Assembly: GCA_021325375.1 (NCBI GenBank)
Contig: JAJPHG010000038.1
Coordinates: 1 to 54,581 of the forward strand
DNA length: 54,581 nt
Direction of reading: 5' to 3'
From: Alphaproteobacteria bacterium
GTDB taxonomy: Bacteria; Pseudomonadota; Alphaproteobacteria; Micropepsales; Micropepsaceae
Below are positions 16,848-26,007 of the stretch, one piece after another (position 1 is the stretch's first letter; the number at the start of each line of letters is the position of its first letter). The position numbers and the translations under genes are program-made. The notes below the pieces were generated by a model. That model made no database searches and was not told the origin of the DNA. It saw only the letters and a list, made by a program, of their open reading frames with translations.

Positions 16848-17891
16848 ATGAGTCCCACCAAAGCGCTCGAACAAGGCGGCGAGGTCCGCATCGGACTCGC
16901 GTCGCTCTACCGTGGCGACGCTTTGGAGCTTTATCGAAAATGGGAAGAGCCGACCTGCATAATCTCGGACGGCCCCTACGGATTGGGAAAGTATCCGGGC
17001 GAGCCCGTCACGCCCGATAAGCTTGGCGAGTGGTACGCACCGCACATCGCCGCCTGGTCGCAACATGCCAGACCCGATACGACGCTGTGGTTCTGGAACA
17101 GTGAGATCGGCTGGGCCACCGTCCATCCCGTTCTCGCCCTTCACGGCTGGCACTACGAAGAATGCTGCGTCTGGGACAAGGGCATCGCGCACGTCGCCGG
17201 CAACTGCAACAGCAAGACCATACGCGGCGTCCCCGTCGTGACGGAGGTCGCCGTGCGCTACACCCGCCGCGCCGCGCTTTCCGGCATCGACGGCGCGCCG
17301 CTCGATCTCAAGGATTGGGTGCGGTCCGAATGGCTCAGAAGCGGCCTGCCCATGCACCTTGCGAACAAAGCTTGCGGGGTGGCGAACGCCGCGACGCGGA
17401 AATACCTGACGAAATGCCATCTGTGGTATTTCCCGCCGCCTGACGCGATCGAGCGCATGGCCGCCTATTGCGAGAGGCACGGCGCGCCGGCGGCCAGGCC
17501 GTATTTTTCCCTGGACGGGATCAACCCTCCGAGCGCCGCGCAATGGCAGCGGATGCGGGCCAAGTGGAACCATACGCATGGCCTGACCAATGTCTGGACG
17601 GAACCGCCGGTTCACGGCACGGAGCGCATCAAGGCGAAGAACGAAACAGGCTATCTGCACGCGAACCAGAAGCCGCTCGCCTTGATGGAGCGCCAGATCC
17701 GGTCGTGCACCGACGAAGCCGACGTCGTTTGGGAGCCCTTCGGCGGGCTTTTCTCCGCCACCGTGGCGGCGCTCAAGGCGAGGCGGCGCGCCTATGCGAG
17801 CGAGATGAACGCCGCGTTCTTCAAGGCCGCGGCGCAGCGCGTCCAAGAGGAAGCGCCGGCCACGTTCGGTAAGCTCCGCAAAGCCGCCTGA
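16848..17891 (+). CDS. Orphan DNA methyltransferase (N4/N6 amino type, beta order)
   Basis: 347 aa. The catalytic motif IV is DGPYG (41-45) near the N-terminus. The AdoMet-binding motif I is EPFGGLFSA (about 296-304) near the C-terminus, preceded by NQKP. This order is that of beta-class amino-methyltransferases. DGPY replaces the usual DPPY (adenine) or SPPY (cytosine), so target base and activity are uncertain. No restriction endonuclease gene is next to it. Its stop overlaps the start of an IS1595-type transposase remnant, and the following DNA is AT-richer, so this is probably an acquired segment. Confidence 0.82.
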   Translation: MSPTKALEQGGEVRIGLASLYRGDALELYRKWEEPTCIISDGPYGLGKYPGEPVTPDKLGEWYAPHIAAWSQHARPDTTLWFWNSEIGWATVHPVLALHGWHYEECCVWDKGIAHVAGNCNSKTIRGVPVVTEVAVRYTRRAALSGIDGAPLDLKDWVRSEWLRSGLPMHLANKACGVANAATRKYLTKCHLWYFPPPDAIERMAAYCERHGAPAARPYFSLDGINPPSAAQWQRMRAKWNHTHGLTNVWTEPPVHGTERIKAKNETGYLHANQKPLALMERQIRSCTDEADVVWEPFGGLFSATVAALKARRRAYASEMNAAFFKAAAQRVQEEAPATFGKLRKAA

Positions 17892-18136
17892 TGGTCACCC
17901 CGCACGGGCATGTGAAGCACAGTGCCGTGCAATACGTTGTCGGCACGATCCACAGGAACACCATTGAAGGGTTCTGGTCGTTGTTCAAGCGTTCCATCGT
18001 CGGCAGCTTCCACAAAGTTAGCGCCAAGCACCTGCCGCTCTACGTCGCGGAAGCGCAGTTCCGGTACAACAATAGGCTGAACCCTGATATCTTCGGAGAG
18101 GCTATTCGGGGAGCCAAATGTCGAGCGGTGGTATAG
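17891..18136 (+). pseudogene. IS1595 (ISXO2-like) transposase, C-terminal remnant
   Basis: 81 codons that match the end of ISXO2-type transposases: NTIEGFWSLFKRSIVGSFHK followed by HLPLYVAEAQFRYNNR. The upstream part with the zinc ribbon and the first catalytic Asp is absent, so it cannot transpose. It starts one base before the end of the methyltransferase stop and overlaps the next gene by 19 bases. It is evidence of past IS activity here; no intact terminal repeats were recognised. Confidence 0.85.
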
Positions 18137-18930
18137 GCGAAGGCTCCAAAGAAGAAGCCGATGCAGAGCAGCGATATTCCGAAGAAGAAGCAAGTTGGAC
18201 CGAAACGGTTCGTTCCAACGACGGCAATGATAATTCCAACGGTTCCAAAAAAAGCTCTAAAAAGCCAAAGCGCGATTGGGTTGATTACGCCACGCTCGTG
18301 GCCCTGATAGGTGCGCTTTTCGCTGCTCTCTATGCCGGGTACGAAGCCGACAGACTCGCTAGTCTCAGTCAAGTTACGTTGACCGACGCTAGAGAGGCTA
18401 CCGTCGACGCTAACCGAGCTTGGCTCGCCGTGCGCGGTATGAAGAAGGACACTGATATCAGCACCACCGACCAAGACTTTTTCGACATTTTTTATGACAA
18501 TGTGGGGCACGAACCCGCGCAAGATATTGTTTTGGGTGCAAAGCCTGGAGTTATTGAAGGGCCAGTCAATCGTGTGAGCGCGTCTGAGATTCCATTCCCG
18601 GAGAACCAGACCTGCAAACCGCCAATGCCACGGGGCGTAATTGCGTGGCCGGGCGCGGCCAATGCTCCGCCAGACAAGCTCATAATCCCGGTTGACGCGA
18701 AACAGTGGAAGGCACTTTTTGCACGCACTGCAGCGGGCGAGATCGTCCTCTACTTTGAGGGCTGTCTCTCTTACACCACCTTTAAGGCGCCGCACCAAAC
18801 CGCCTTCTGCTTCTACGTAAAACCATTCAAGCAGGAGCAGGGGGCTGAAAATAAATTGCTCCCGAACCAGACCGAGTACGCTTACACTTTCGCGTATTGT
18901 CCGCGACAACGCACAGCGTTCGCCAACTGA
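18118..18930 (+). CDS. Hypothetical protein with one membrane segment, AT-richer
   Basis: 270 aa. A hydrophilic Ser/Glu/Lys-rich N-terminus (1-52) is followed by a membrane helix (about 55-75, ATLVALIGALFAALYAGYEA), a short helix and an extracytoplasmic domain beginning RAWLAVRGMK. This arrangement (membrane anchor, then an RAW-starting beta domain) is a common uncharacterised family in proteobacteria. Base composition is far lower in GC than the neighbours; bases 18481-18540 count 45% GC. The opposite strand is also open (18040-19026), but the plus-strand product has the family-like features. Likely horizontally acquired. Function unknown. Confidence 0.68.
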   Translation: MSSGGIGEGSKEEADAEQRYSEEEASWTETVRSNDGNDNSNGSKKSSKKPKRDWVDYATLVALIGALFAALYAGYEADRLASLSQVTLTDAREATVDANRAWLAVRGMKKDTDISTTDQDFFDIFYDNVGHEPAQDIVLGAKPGVIEGPVNRVSASEIPFPENQTCKPPMPRGVIAWPGAANAPPDKLIIPVDAKQWKALFARTAAGEIVLYFEGCLSYTTFKAPHQTAFCFYVKPFKQEQGAENKLLPNQTEYAYTFAYCPRQRTAFAN

Positions 18931-19065
18931 CGCGCGCGCCGATCCGGCCAATCCAGCAAACAAGAAAATTGCTAGGAACTCAAAAAGGATCATAGTCAGG
19001 GCGAAGCTAACCCATTGATTTCTCATACTGCCAAGTCTGGATAATCGCCGCTATCATATTTGTAC

Positions 19066-19094
19066 TTGATTTGTTCTCATTAGCCTCCTATATT
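19066..19094 (+). promoter_or_regulatory. Sigma-70-like promoter for the radical SAM gene
   Basis: TTGATT (19066-19071), a 17-base spacer, and TATATT (19089-19094). The ATG of the next gene begins 7 bases after the -10 box, which predicts a leaderless or nearly leaderless mRNA; there is no Shine-Dalgarno. It lies in a 171-bp AT-rich gap that otherwise shows nothing. Confidence 0.65.
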
Positions 19095-19101
19095 CCTATT
19101 T

Positions 19102-20205
19102 ATGACAATCGTCCTAGAACGAACGGCAGATCCGGAGAGGGCCAGGGGGCGCGGGGCGCTTTCGAATGTGGTCGGGCGCTATGAGCGGCAGACGCGCGTG
19201 CTGGTCGATGACGGTTGGGACGATGGTTGGCGCGACGACGACCTGGTGCCTCCGCCCCTGCGCACCGAGGTGATCCGCGACGCGACGCGCACCATCATCG
19301 CGCGCAACAATTCGCCGGACATCTCCTTCGACCGCTCGATCAATCCCTATCGCGGCTGCGAGCATGGCTGCATCTATTGCTTCGCGCGGCCGACGCACGC
19401 CTATCTCGGCATGTCGCCGGGGATCGATTTCGAGTCGCGCATCTTCGCCAAGCCCGACGCGGCGGCGCTGCTGGCGAAGGAATTGTCGGCGCCGGGCTAT
19501 GTGGTCAAGACGATCGCGATGGGCACCAACACCGATCCCTATCAACCGATCGAGAAGAAGATGCGCATCACGCGCTCCATCCTCGAAGTGCTGCGCGAGT
19601 TCCGCCACCCAGTCGGCATCGTCACCAAATCGCCGCTGATCCTGCGCGACATCGACATCCTGTCGGAGATGGCGCAGATGGGCCTTGCCAAGGTCGCGCT
19701 GTCGGTCACCACGCTCGACCGCAAGCTGGCGCGGATGATGGAGCCGCGCGCGGGCACGCCCGCGCGCCGGCTGCAGGCGATCAAGGCGCTGAGCGAGGCC
19801 GGAATCCGCACCGGCGTGATGTTCGCGCCCGCGATCCCCGCGCTCAACGACGGCGAGATGGAGGCGGTGCTGCGCGCGGCGTCCGAGATGGGCGCGTCCA
19901 GCGCGGGCTACGTGCTGCTGCGCCTGCCGCTCGAGATCAAGGACCTGTTCCGCGAATGGCTCGAGGCCAACGTGCCCGACCGCGCCAAGCACGTGATGTC
20001 GCTGGTGCGCCAGATGCGCGGCGGCAAGGATTACGACAGCCAGTGGCACACGCGCATGCGCGGCACCGGCGCCTATGCCGAGATGATGGCGCGGCGCTTC
20101 CAGATGGCGGTCAAGCGCCTGGGCCTCAACAAGCCCTCGCGCCCGCTCGACATCTCCAAGTTCCGCAAGCCCCCGCGTCCCGGCGATCAGCTGTCGCTGC
20201 TTTAG
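19102..20205 (+). CDS. PA0069-family radical SAM protein (SplB-like)
   Basis: 367 aa. The radical SAM cluster motif is CEHGCIYC (Cys 86, 90, 93), within the family-typical context SINPYRGCEHGCIYCFARPT. The RGRGALSN and RTIIARNNSPD segments upstream are hallmarks of the PA0069 group related to spore photoproduct lyase. It should bind a [4Fe-4S] cluster and cleave AdoMet; the substrate of this group is unknown. The predicted promoter directly abuts the start codon. Composition returns to the high-GC chromosomal type here, so it marks the end of the accessory patch. Confidence 0.92.
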   Translation: MTIVLERTADPERARGRGALSNVVGRYERQTRVLVDDGWDDGWRDDDLVPPPLRTEVIRDATRTIIARNNSPDISFDRSINPYRGCEHGCIYCFARPTHAYLGMSPGIDFESRIFAKPDAAALLAKELSAPGYVVKTIAMGTNTDPYQPIEKKMRITRSILEVLREFRHPVGIVTKSPLILRDIDILSEMAQMGLAKVALSVTTLDRKLARMMEPRAGTPARRLQAIKALSEAGIRTGVMFAPAIPALNDGEMEAVLRAASEMGASSAGYVLLRLPLEIKDLFREWLEANVPDRAKHVMSLVRQMRGGKDYDSQWHTRMRGTGAYAEMMARRFQMAVKRLGLNKPSRPLDISKFRKPPRPGDQLSLL

Positions 20206-20214
20206 CAACACAAC

Positions 20215-20395
20215 TGTCATGGCCCGCGAATGCGGGCCACCCAGGTGACACCTGCTGCACTTTCACAAGGAAATCACGCGCAGGCGCGGAGATCGCGGAG
20301 GACAAGCTTAATTCCGCGACCTCCGCGCCTGCGCGCGAGTCCTTCAAAAATCGTGCAGAACCCACCTGGGTGGCCCGCATTCGCGGGCCATGACA
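20215..20395. repeat. Family 1 palindromic element, copy B
   Basis: 181 bp. The ends (TGTCATGGCCCGCGAATGCG and complement) are perfect inverted repeats. The core is GCGCAGGCGCGGAGATCGCG paired with its near-complement around a loop containing AAGCTT. It sits between two plus-strand genes and is the most diverged in its core octamers. Confidence 0.9.
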
Positions 20396-20458
20396 TTAGA
20401 ATTTCCGTGTGTCCGCGCTGCACTCCCTCGCCGCGCGCGGTCTTGCTAAATTCCCGCC

Positions 20459-21073
20459 ATGGCGCAGGCAAAGAAAAAGCTGCCTCAGGCGATGCGGCCC
20501 AGCGGTCGCGTCGGGCGCGTGTTCGGCTGGGTGATGGCGCGGCTGAACAGGGACGCCTATCGCTGGACCGTGGCGCAGGCGCGCGCGGCGAACCCGAAAA
20601 GCTTCCTCGAGATCGGCTTCGGCACCGGCCATCTGCTGAAGACGGCGGTCAAATCGCTCAAGCTCGAGCGCGCGAGCGGCGTCGATCCGTCCGAGCTGAT
20701 GGTCGAGACGGCGCGCAAGCGGATGAAGCGGCTCGCGAAGAAGACCGCGCTCGACATCCGCATGGGCGACGACACCGCGCTGCCCGAGGGGCCGTTCGAC
20801 GTGATCGCGGCGCTGCATTCGTTCCAGTTCTGGAGCGATCCCGAAGCGGCGCTCAGGCGCGCGCGCGAAAGGCTGGCGCCGGATGGACGGCTGATCCTCG
20901 TGCTGCGCGTGCATGGGCGCAGGACGCCCAAATGGATTCCCAATCCGCTCAGCCGCACCGGCAACGAGATCGCCGAGACCTGCACCGCCCTTCAGCGCGC
21001 GGGATTTTCCGTCGTGGGCATGCAGGGCATCTCCAAGGCCTCGCAAGGCATCGTCGCCAGGATCAGCGGTTGA
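20459..21073 (+). CDS. Class I SAM-dependent methyltransferase
   Basis: 204 aa of the Methyltransf_11/25 fold. Motif I is FLEIGFGTGHLLKTA (about 45-59), an acidic residue follows at the end of strand 2 (SGVDPSELM) and GDDTALP is the post-II region. HSFQFWSDPEAALRRARERL is a typical motif IV/V region. The acceptor could be a small molecule, lipid or quinone and is not readable. It is convergent with the membrane protein downstream, with an 11-base overlap of the 3' ends. Confidence 0.85.
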   Translation: MAQAKKKLPQAMRPSGRVGRVFGWVMARLNRDAYRWTVAQARAANPKSFLEIGFGTGHLLKTAVKSLKLERASGVDPSELMVETARKRMKRLAKKTALDIRMGDDTALPEGPFDVIAALHSFQFWSDPEAALRRARERLAPDGRLILVLRVHGRRTPKWIPNPLSRTGNEIAETCTALQRAGFSVVGMQGISKASQGIVARISG

Positions 21074-21632
21074 GCGCCACCACCAGCTGCGGGAACGCCG
21101 CAACCTGAAGCGCGATCTGCAGCAGCGCCGCGGCGATCTGCACCCAGCGCGCCTTGAAGATCAGCGCCGCGAGCGCCGTTGCCAGGAATATCCCCGGAAG
21201 GACATAGGACGTCCATTGCAGCGGCAGCAGCGAGGCCATGTGCACCGTCCACGCCTCGAACAGCAGGTAGTAGACGAGCATCGCGCCCAGATATTGGAAG
21301 CGGTGCGTGTCGTGGAAGGCCTTGAGGTCGATCGGGCCGGCGGGATCGATGTTCGGCGTGACCAGCGCGCCCTGCAGGAACACAGCGGTCACCATGGCGA
21401 TCGGCATCGCCAGCCCGATCACGCTCGTCTTCGAAAAGCCGCGGAAGCTGAAGGCATAGAGCCAGAACAGGATCTGGGAGAGGAAGATCGCCAGCGTCCA
21501 CAAAGCATGCGGCCAGGAGAACACCACGCGGCGCCATTCCTGCGCCAACCGCGCCGCCCCGAGCAGCAGGCTCGCGATGCCCAGCGACAGGATCAGCGAC
21601 AGCAGCACGCTCAGATGCTCGAAAATGGTCAT
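21063..21632 (-). CDS. Hypothetical integral membrane protein
   Basis: 189 aa with about five or six membrane segments (for example residues 5-28, 42-62, 72-95, 113-134 and 137-160). A conserved-looking polar loop RGFSK and short charged loops separate the helices. The frame is open to 21887, but upstream codons lie in the palindromic element, so the ATG at 21632 (MTIFEHLSVLLS) is the sensible start. Similar small proteins occur widely in alphaproteobacteria without known function. Its 3' end overlaps the convergent methyltransferase gene. Confidence 0.75.
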   Translation of the reverse strand: MTIFEHLSVLLSLILSLGIASLLLGAARLAQEWRRVVFSWPHALWTLAIFLSQILFWLYAFSFRGFSKTSVIGLAMPIAMVTAVFLQGALVTPNIDPAGPIDLKAFHDTHRFQYLGAMLVYYLLFEAWTVHMASLLPLQWTSYVLPGIFLATALAALIFKARWVQIAAALLQIALQVAAFPQLVVALNR

Positions 21633-21664
21633 GCGGCTGCGTCTCCCCCAATTTCGGGAAACAA

Positions 21665-21833
21665 TGTCATGGCCCGCGAATGCGGGCCACCCAGGTGACG
21701 CAGCCGCGCTCTTGGAAAAATCGCACGCGGAGCCGCGGAGACGCGGAGTGAAAAAGAGCCTCCGCGGCTCCGCGTGAACCCTTTTAAATCGTACAGAACC
21801 CAGCTGGGTGGCCCGCATTCGCCGGCCATGACA
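21665..21833. repeat. Family 1 palindromic element, copy C
   Basis: 169 bp with the TGTCATGGCCCGCGAATGCG ends. The core has three CGCGGAG octamers on the left and two complements on the right. One mismatch (GCCGGCC for GCGGGCC) is in the right end. It occupies the divergent spacer between the membrane protein gene and the small ORF at 21917. Confidence 0.9.
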
Positions 21834-21905
21834 AGAAAATTTGCGCCAAATGCGCTCCCCCGCATCCAATCCTCCTCCCCGCCGCATCCCAGAAGGGTCA
21901 AGGCC

Positions 21906-21911
21906 AGGAGG
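21906..21911 (+). promoter_or_regulatory. Perfect Shine-Dalgarno AGGAGG for the 51-codon gene
   Basis: AGGAGG lies five bases before ATG 21917. This strong ribosome site decides that the short frame is translated rather than being a chance ORF. Confidence 0.75.
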
Positions 21912-21916
21912 CGGCT

Positions 21917-22072
21917 ATGCATGGGTTTTTGTGGTTCGATGGCACGATCGCGCTCTGGGGAGCGGTGGTGCTGGCAATTTCCGCGATCCGGCACTTTTAT
22001 TTTGCCCCGGCTTGCATCCAAATCGAGCCCCCGCCGCATCCAGGCGGAAACGGGGCGCAAAGGAGAGAGTGA
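21917..22072 (+). CDS. Small membrane protein (51 aa), resembles N-terminus of next gene
   Basis: A short gene with one predicted membrane helix (about residues 9-26, DGTIALWGAVVLAISAIR) and a Pro/Gly/Arg-rich tail. It has a perfect AGGAGG ribosome site. Its stop codon TGA shares its final base with the ATG of the next gene, implying translational coupling. The first 28 residues align by eye with the start of the downstream protein (DGTIALWGAVV versus DSTLVFWGAIV, then RHFYF versus SNYFSF), as if the N-terminus had been duplicated. Function unknown; possibly a partner subunit of the next protein. Confidence 0.62.
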   Translation: MHGFLWFDGTIALWGAVVLAISAIRHFYFAPACIQIEPPPHPGGNGAQRRE

Positions 22073-22467
22073 TGTTCGATCTTCACGGCTTGGATTCGAC
22101 GCTGGTCTTCTGGGGCGCCATCGTCATCATCGTCGTCGTCTCCAACTACTTCTCCTTCAAGAACCAGCAGAGCCGCCATCGCATGATGGAGACCCTGGCC
22201 GAGAAGGGCCAGCCCGTGCCGCCCGACTTCGTCGTCAACGGCCGCGACTACTACCGCAACAGGAGCCCGATCCAGTCCGGCATCTTCATGATGTGCATCG
22301 GCATCGCGCTCGCGGTGTTCTTCTGGGCGATGGGCGGCGGCGGCAACCTCGTCGAGGGCAACCACATACCGAACTGGCTGCCCGTGATCGGCATCTTCCC
22401 GTTCATGGTGGGACTGGCGCGGTTCCTGGGCGGGCTCTTCGACCGGCCGCGCGATCCCCCCAGGTGA
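22072..22467 (+). CDS. DUF6249-like membrane protein
   Basis: 131 aa with three hydrophobic segments (about 12-30, 68-86 and 100-120) and a cytoplasmic loop containing RMMETLAEKGQPVPPDFV. This ...EKGQP(V/L)P. pattern followed by two helices fits the DUF6249 family, often found next to ECF sigma factors. AGGAGAG precedes the ATG, and the gene is coupled to the upstream 51-codon gene. The sigma factor gene begins 31 bases downstream, so all are probably one operon. Confidence 0.75.
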   Translation: MFDLHGLDSTLVFWGAIVIIVVVSNYFSFKNQQSRHRMMETLAEKGQPVPPDFVVNGRDYYRNRSPIQSGIFMMCIGIALAVFFWAMGGGGNLVEGNHIPNWLPVIGIFPFMVGLARFLGGLFDRPRDPPR

Positions 22468-22498
22468 AAGACCATGTGAGGCAAGATGCCGGGTCTCG

Positions 22499-22981
22499 AT
22501 GAGCACGGACACGGATTTCGGCGCGCTGGTGCGCGCGCACCAGTCCAAGGTGCGCGGCTTCCTGCGCCGCCTGACGCGCGGCGACGCGGCGCTGGCGGAC
22601 GACCTGGCGCAGGAGACGTTCCTGGAGGCGTACCGCAAGCTCGCGCAGTATCGCGGCGAGGGATCGTTCGGCTCCTGGCTCTGCGGCATCGCCTGGTCGC
22701 GCTTCCTCATGGAGCGGCGCAAGCGCAAGGAGGAGCCGCTGGACGAACTGCCGGAAAGCGCCTCCCCCGACCCGGCGCCGGCGAGCGCGGCCAGGCTCGA
22801 CCTGGAGCGCGCCATGGCGCTTCTGTCGGCCGAGGAGCGCGCGGCGCTGACCCTGTGCTACGCGCTCGGCCACAGCCACGGCGAGGCGGCGGAGATTTTG
22901 CATCTGCCGCTCGGCACGGTAAAATCGCACGTCCTGCGCGGACGCGAGAAGCTGAAAGCCATGCTTGAGGCGGAATCATGA
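22499..22981 (+). CDS. ECF-type RNA polymerase sigma factor
   Basis: 160 aa. Region 2 spans about 8-72 (DDLAQETFLEAYRKLAQYRG, then SWLCGIAWSRF) and region 4 about 102-155 (LSAEERAALTLCYALGHSHG, then LGTVKSHVLRGREKL). It would direct polymerase to a stress or envelope regulon. It is coupled by a 4-base ATGA overlap to a small membrane protein that is probably its regulator, and preceded by the DUF6249-like gene. Confidence 0.93.
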   Translation: MSTDTDFGALVRAHQSKVRGFLRRLTRGDAALADDLAQETFLEAYRKLAQYRGEGSFGSWLCGIAWSRFLMERRKRKEEPLDELPESASPDPAPASAARLDLERAMALLSAEERAALTLCYALGHSHGEAAEILHLPLGTVKSHVLRGREKLKAMLEAES

Positions 22982-23286
22982 ACGACGGCGATCTCGACGC
23001 ACTTCTGAGCACGCCGCTCGGAGATGTCGCGGATGCGGGCTTTTCCAAGCGCGTCGCCTTGGCAGTCGCGCAGCGCGAGGGCTGGCGGGAGCGCCTGACG
23101 ACCTACGCGCCCATCGCCGCGACCGCCGCCGTCGTCCCCTTCCTTCCCGGCGCGCAGATCGCCGAGGCCGCGTCCCATCTGACGCCCTTGATCGCCAATT
23201 CGGTCGCGCTTTCGATCGCGGCCGCGGCGCTGATCCTCACGATTTCCTTCGAGCAGCGTCTTCGCGAATGGCAATTCGCGCTGTAA
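22978..23286 (+). CDS. Small membrane protein, candidate anti-sigma factor
   Basis: 102 aa overlapping the sigma gene by 4 bases. The N-terminal 40 residues are soluble (LDALLSTPLGDVADAGFSKR), and two hydrophobic segments follow (about 41-60 and 70-90). It has no zinc-binding HxxxCxxC motif, so it is not a ZAS-type anti-sigma. The position and coupling argue that it binds the sigma factor at the membrane. The role is inferred from context only. Confidence 0.65.
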   Translation: MNDGDLDALLSTPLGDVADAGFSKRVALAVAQREGWRERLTTYAPIAATAAVVPFLPGAQIAEAASHLTPLIANSVALSIAAAALILTISFEQRLREWQFAL

Positions 23287-23296
23287 AAGCGCGGCC

Positions 23297-23665
23297 ATGG
23301 AAAAGATCACCTACCGCGCCATCGCCGGCAAAGGCCGCGGCGTCGTCGCCGTCAAGCCCATCGCGCGCGGCGAAATCGTCGAGCGCTCGCCCGTCATCCC
23401 CATCGCGATCGAGGATTCCGAGAAGCCGGGTCTCAGCGACTACGCGTATGCCTGGGGCGAGGACGTGCCGGGCTTCGAGCCGGGCAAGGAATGCGCCATC
23501 GCGTTGGGCTATCTCGGCCTCTACAACCATGCCAGGCCGTCGAACGCGAAACTGATCCGCCACTACGACGACAACGAGATGAGCGTCGAGGCGCTGCGCG
23601 ACATCGAAGTTGGGGAAGAACTGACCATCGACTACGACGTGCCGTTGTGGTTCCAGCCCGCTTGA
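23297..23665 (+). CDS. SET domain-containing protein
   Basis: 122 aa, essentially a lone SET domain: GKGRGVVAVKPIARGEIVER at the start, LYNHARPSNA in place of the N-H-S/C core, and GEELTIDYDVPLWF at the end. SET domains transfer methyl from AdoMet to lysines. The bacterial members of this short class are common, and their targets are mostly unknown. It starts 10 bases after the preceding gene and lies 17 bases before rnhB, so it is probably co-transcribed with the sigma operon or rnhB. Confidence 0.85.
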   Translation: MEKITYRAIAGKGRGVVAVKPIARGEIVERSPVIPIAIEDSEKPGLSDYAYAWGEDVPGFEPGKECAIALGYLGLYNHARPSNAKLIRHYDDNEMSVEALRDIEVGEELTIDYDVPLWFQPA

Positions 23666-24300
23666 GGTGAAGTGCGCCCGCCATGCCGCACTACCGCTAC
23701 GAGCTGCAATACCTCAAGACCGCGCCGGGACCCATAGCCGGCGTGGACGAGGCCGGGCGCGGCCCGCTCGCGGGGCCGGTCGTGGCGGCGGCAGTGATCC
23801 TGCAGCACGGGCGCATCCCCAAAGGCCTGAACGATTCCAAGCAGCTCAGCGCGGAAGCGCGCGAGGATCTTTTCCCCCGCATCATGGAGTTCGCGGTTGC
23901 CGTGGGCGTGGGCGAGGCCGGCGTCGACGAGATCGACCTGGTCAACATCCGCCAGGCGACGCATCTGGCGATGGCGCGTGCCGTCCGCGCCCTCTCCGTC
24001 GCGGCCGCCTTCGCGCTCGTGGACGGCAACGACGCGCCGGCGCTGCCCTGCCCGTGCGACACGCTGATCGACGGCGACGCGCGCTCGGTCTCCATCGCCG
24101 CCGCCTCGATCATCGCCAAGGTCACGCGCGACCGGATGATGGACGCGCTGCATGTGGAGCACCCGCAGTTCGGCTGGATCACCAACAAGGGCTACGGCAC
24201 GGCGGAGCATCTCCAGGCGCTCTCCCGCCACGGCGTCACCCGCCACCACCGCCGCAGCTTCGCCCCGGTTCACAACATCTTGTGGGGCGAAAAATCCACA

Positions 24301-25813
<1,513 letters not shown>

Positions 25814-25819
25814 TCTCAG

Positions 25820-25995
25820 TGTCATGGCCCGTGACTGCGGGCCACCCAGGCGACACCGGCTCACTCCAAAAAGTCGCACGCGGAGACGCGGAGTCGCGGA
25901 GAAGGAAGGAACCTCCGCGGCTCCGCGCCTCCGCGTGAATCATTTCTGGAGTGTGCAGAACCCAGCTGGGTGGCCCGCAGTCGCGGGCCATGACA
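25820..25995. repeat. Family 1 palindromic element, copy D
   Basis: 176 bp with three CGCGGAG octamers left and three complements right. In the ends, the usual GAAT is replaced by GACT on the left and by its complement AGTC on the right, a matched change in both arms. It lies in a convergent junction between the lipoprotein gene and mutY. Confidence 0.9.
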
Positions 25996-26007
25996 TCGGG
26001 AGCTGGA

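Noticed and set aside
18040..19026. 328-codon minus-strand frame over the accessory membrane gene
   Set aside because: It extends across the transposase remnant and the promoter region, and the plus-strand product has a recognisable membrane anchor plus domain layout.
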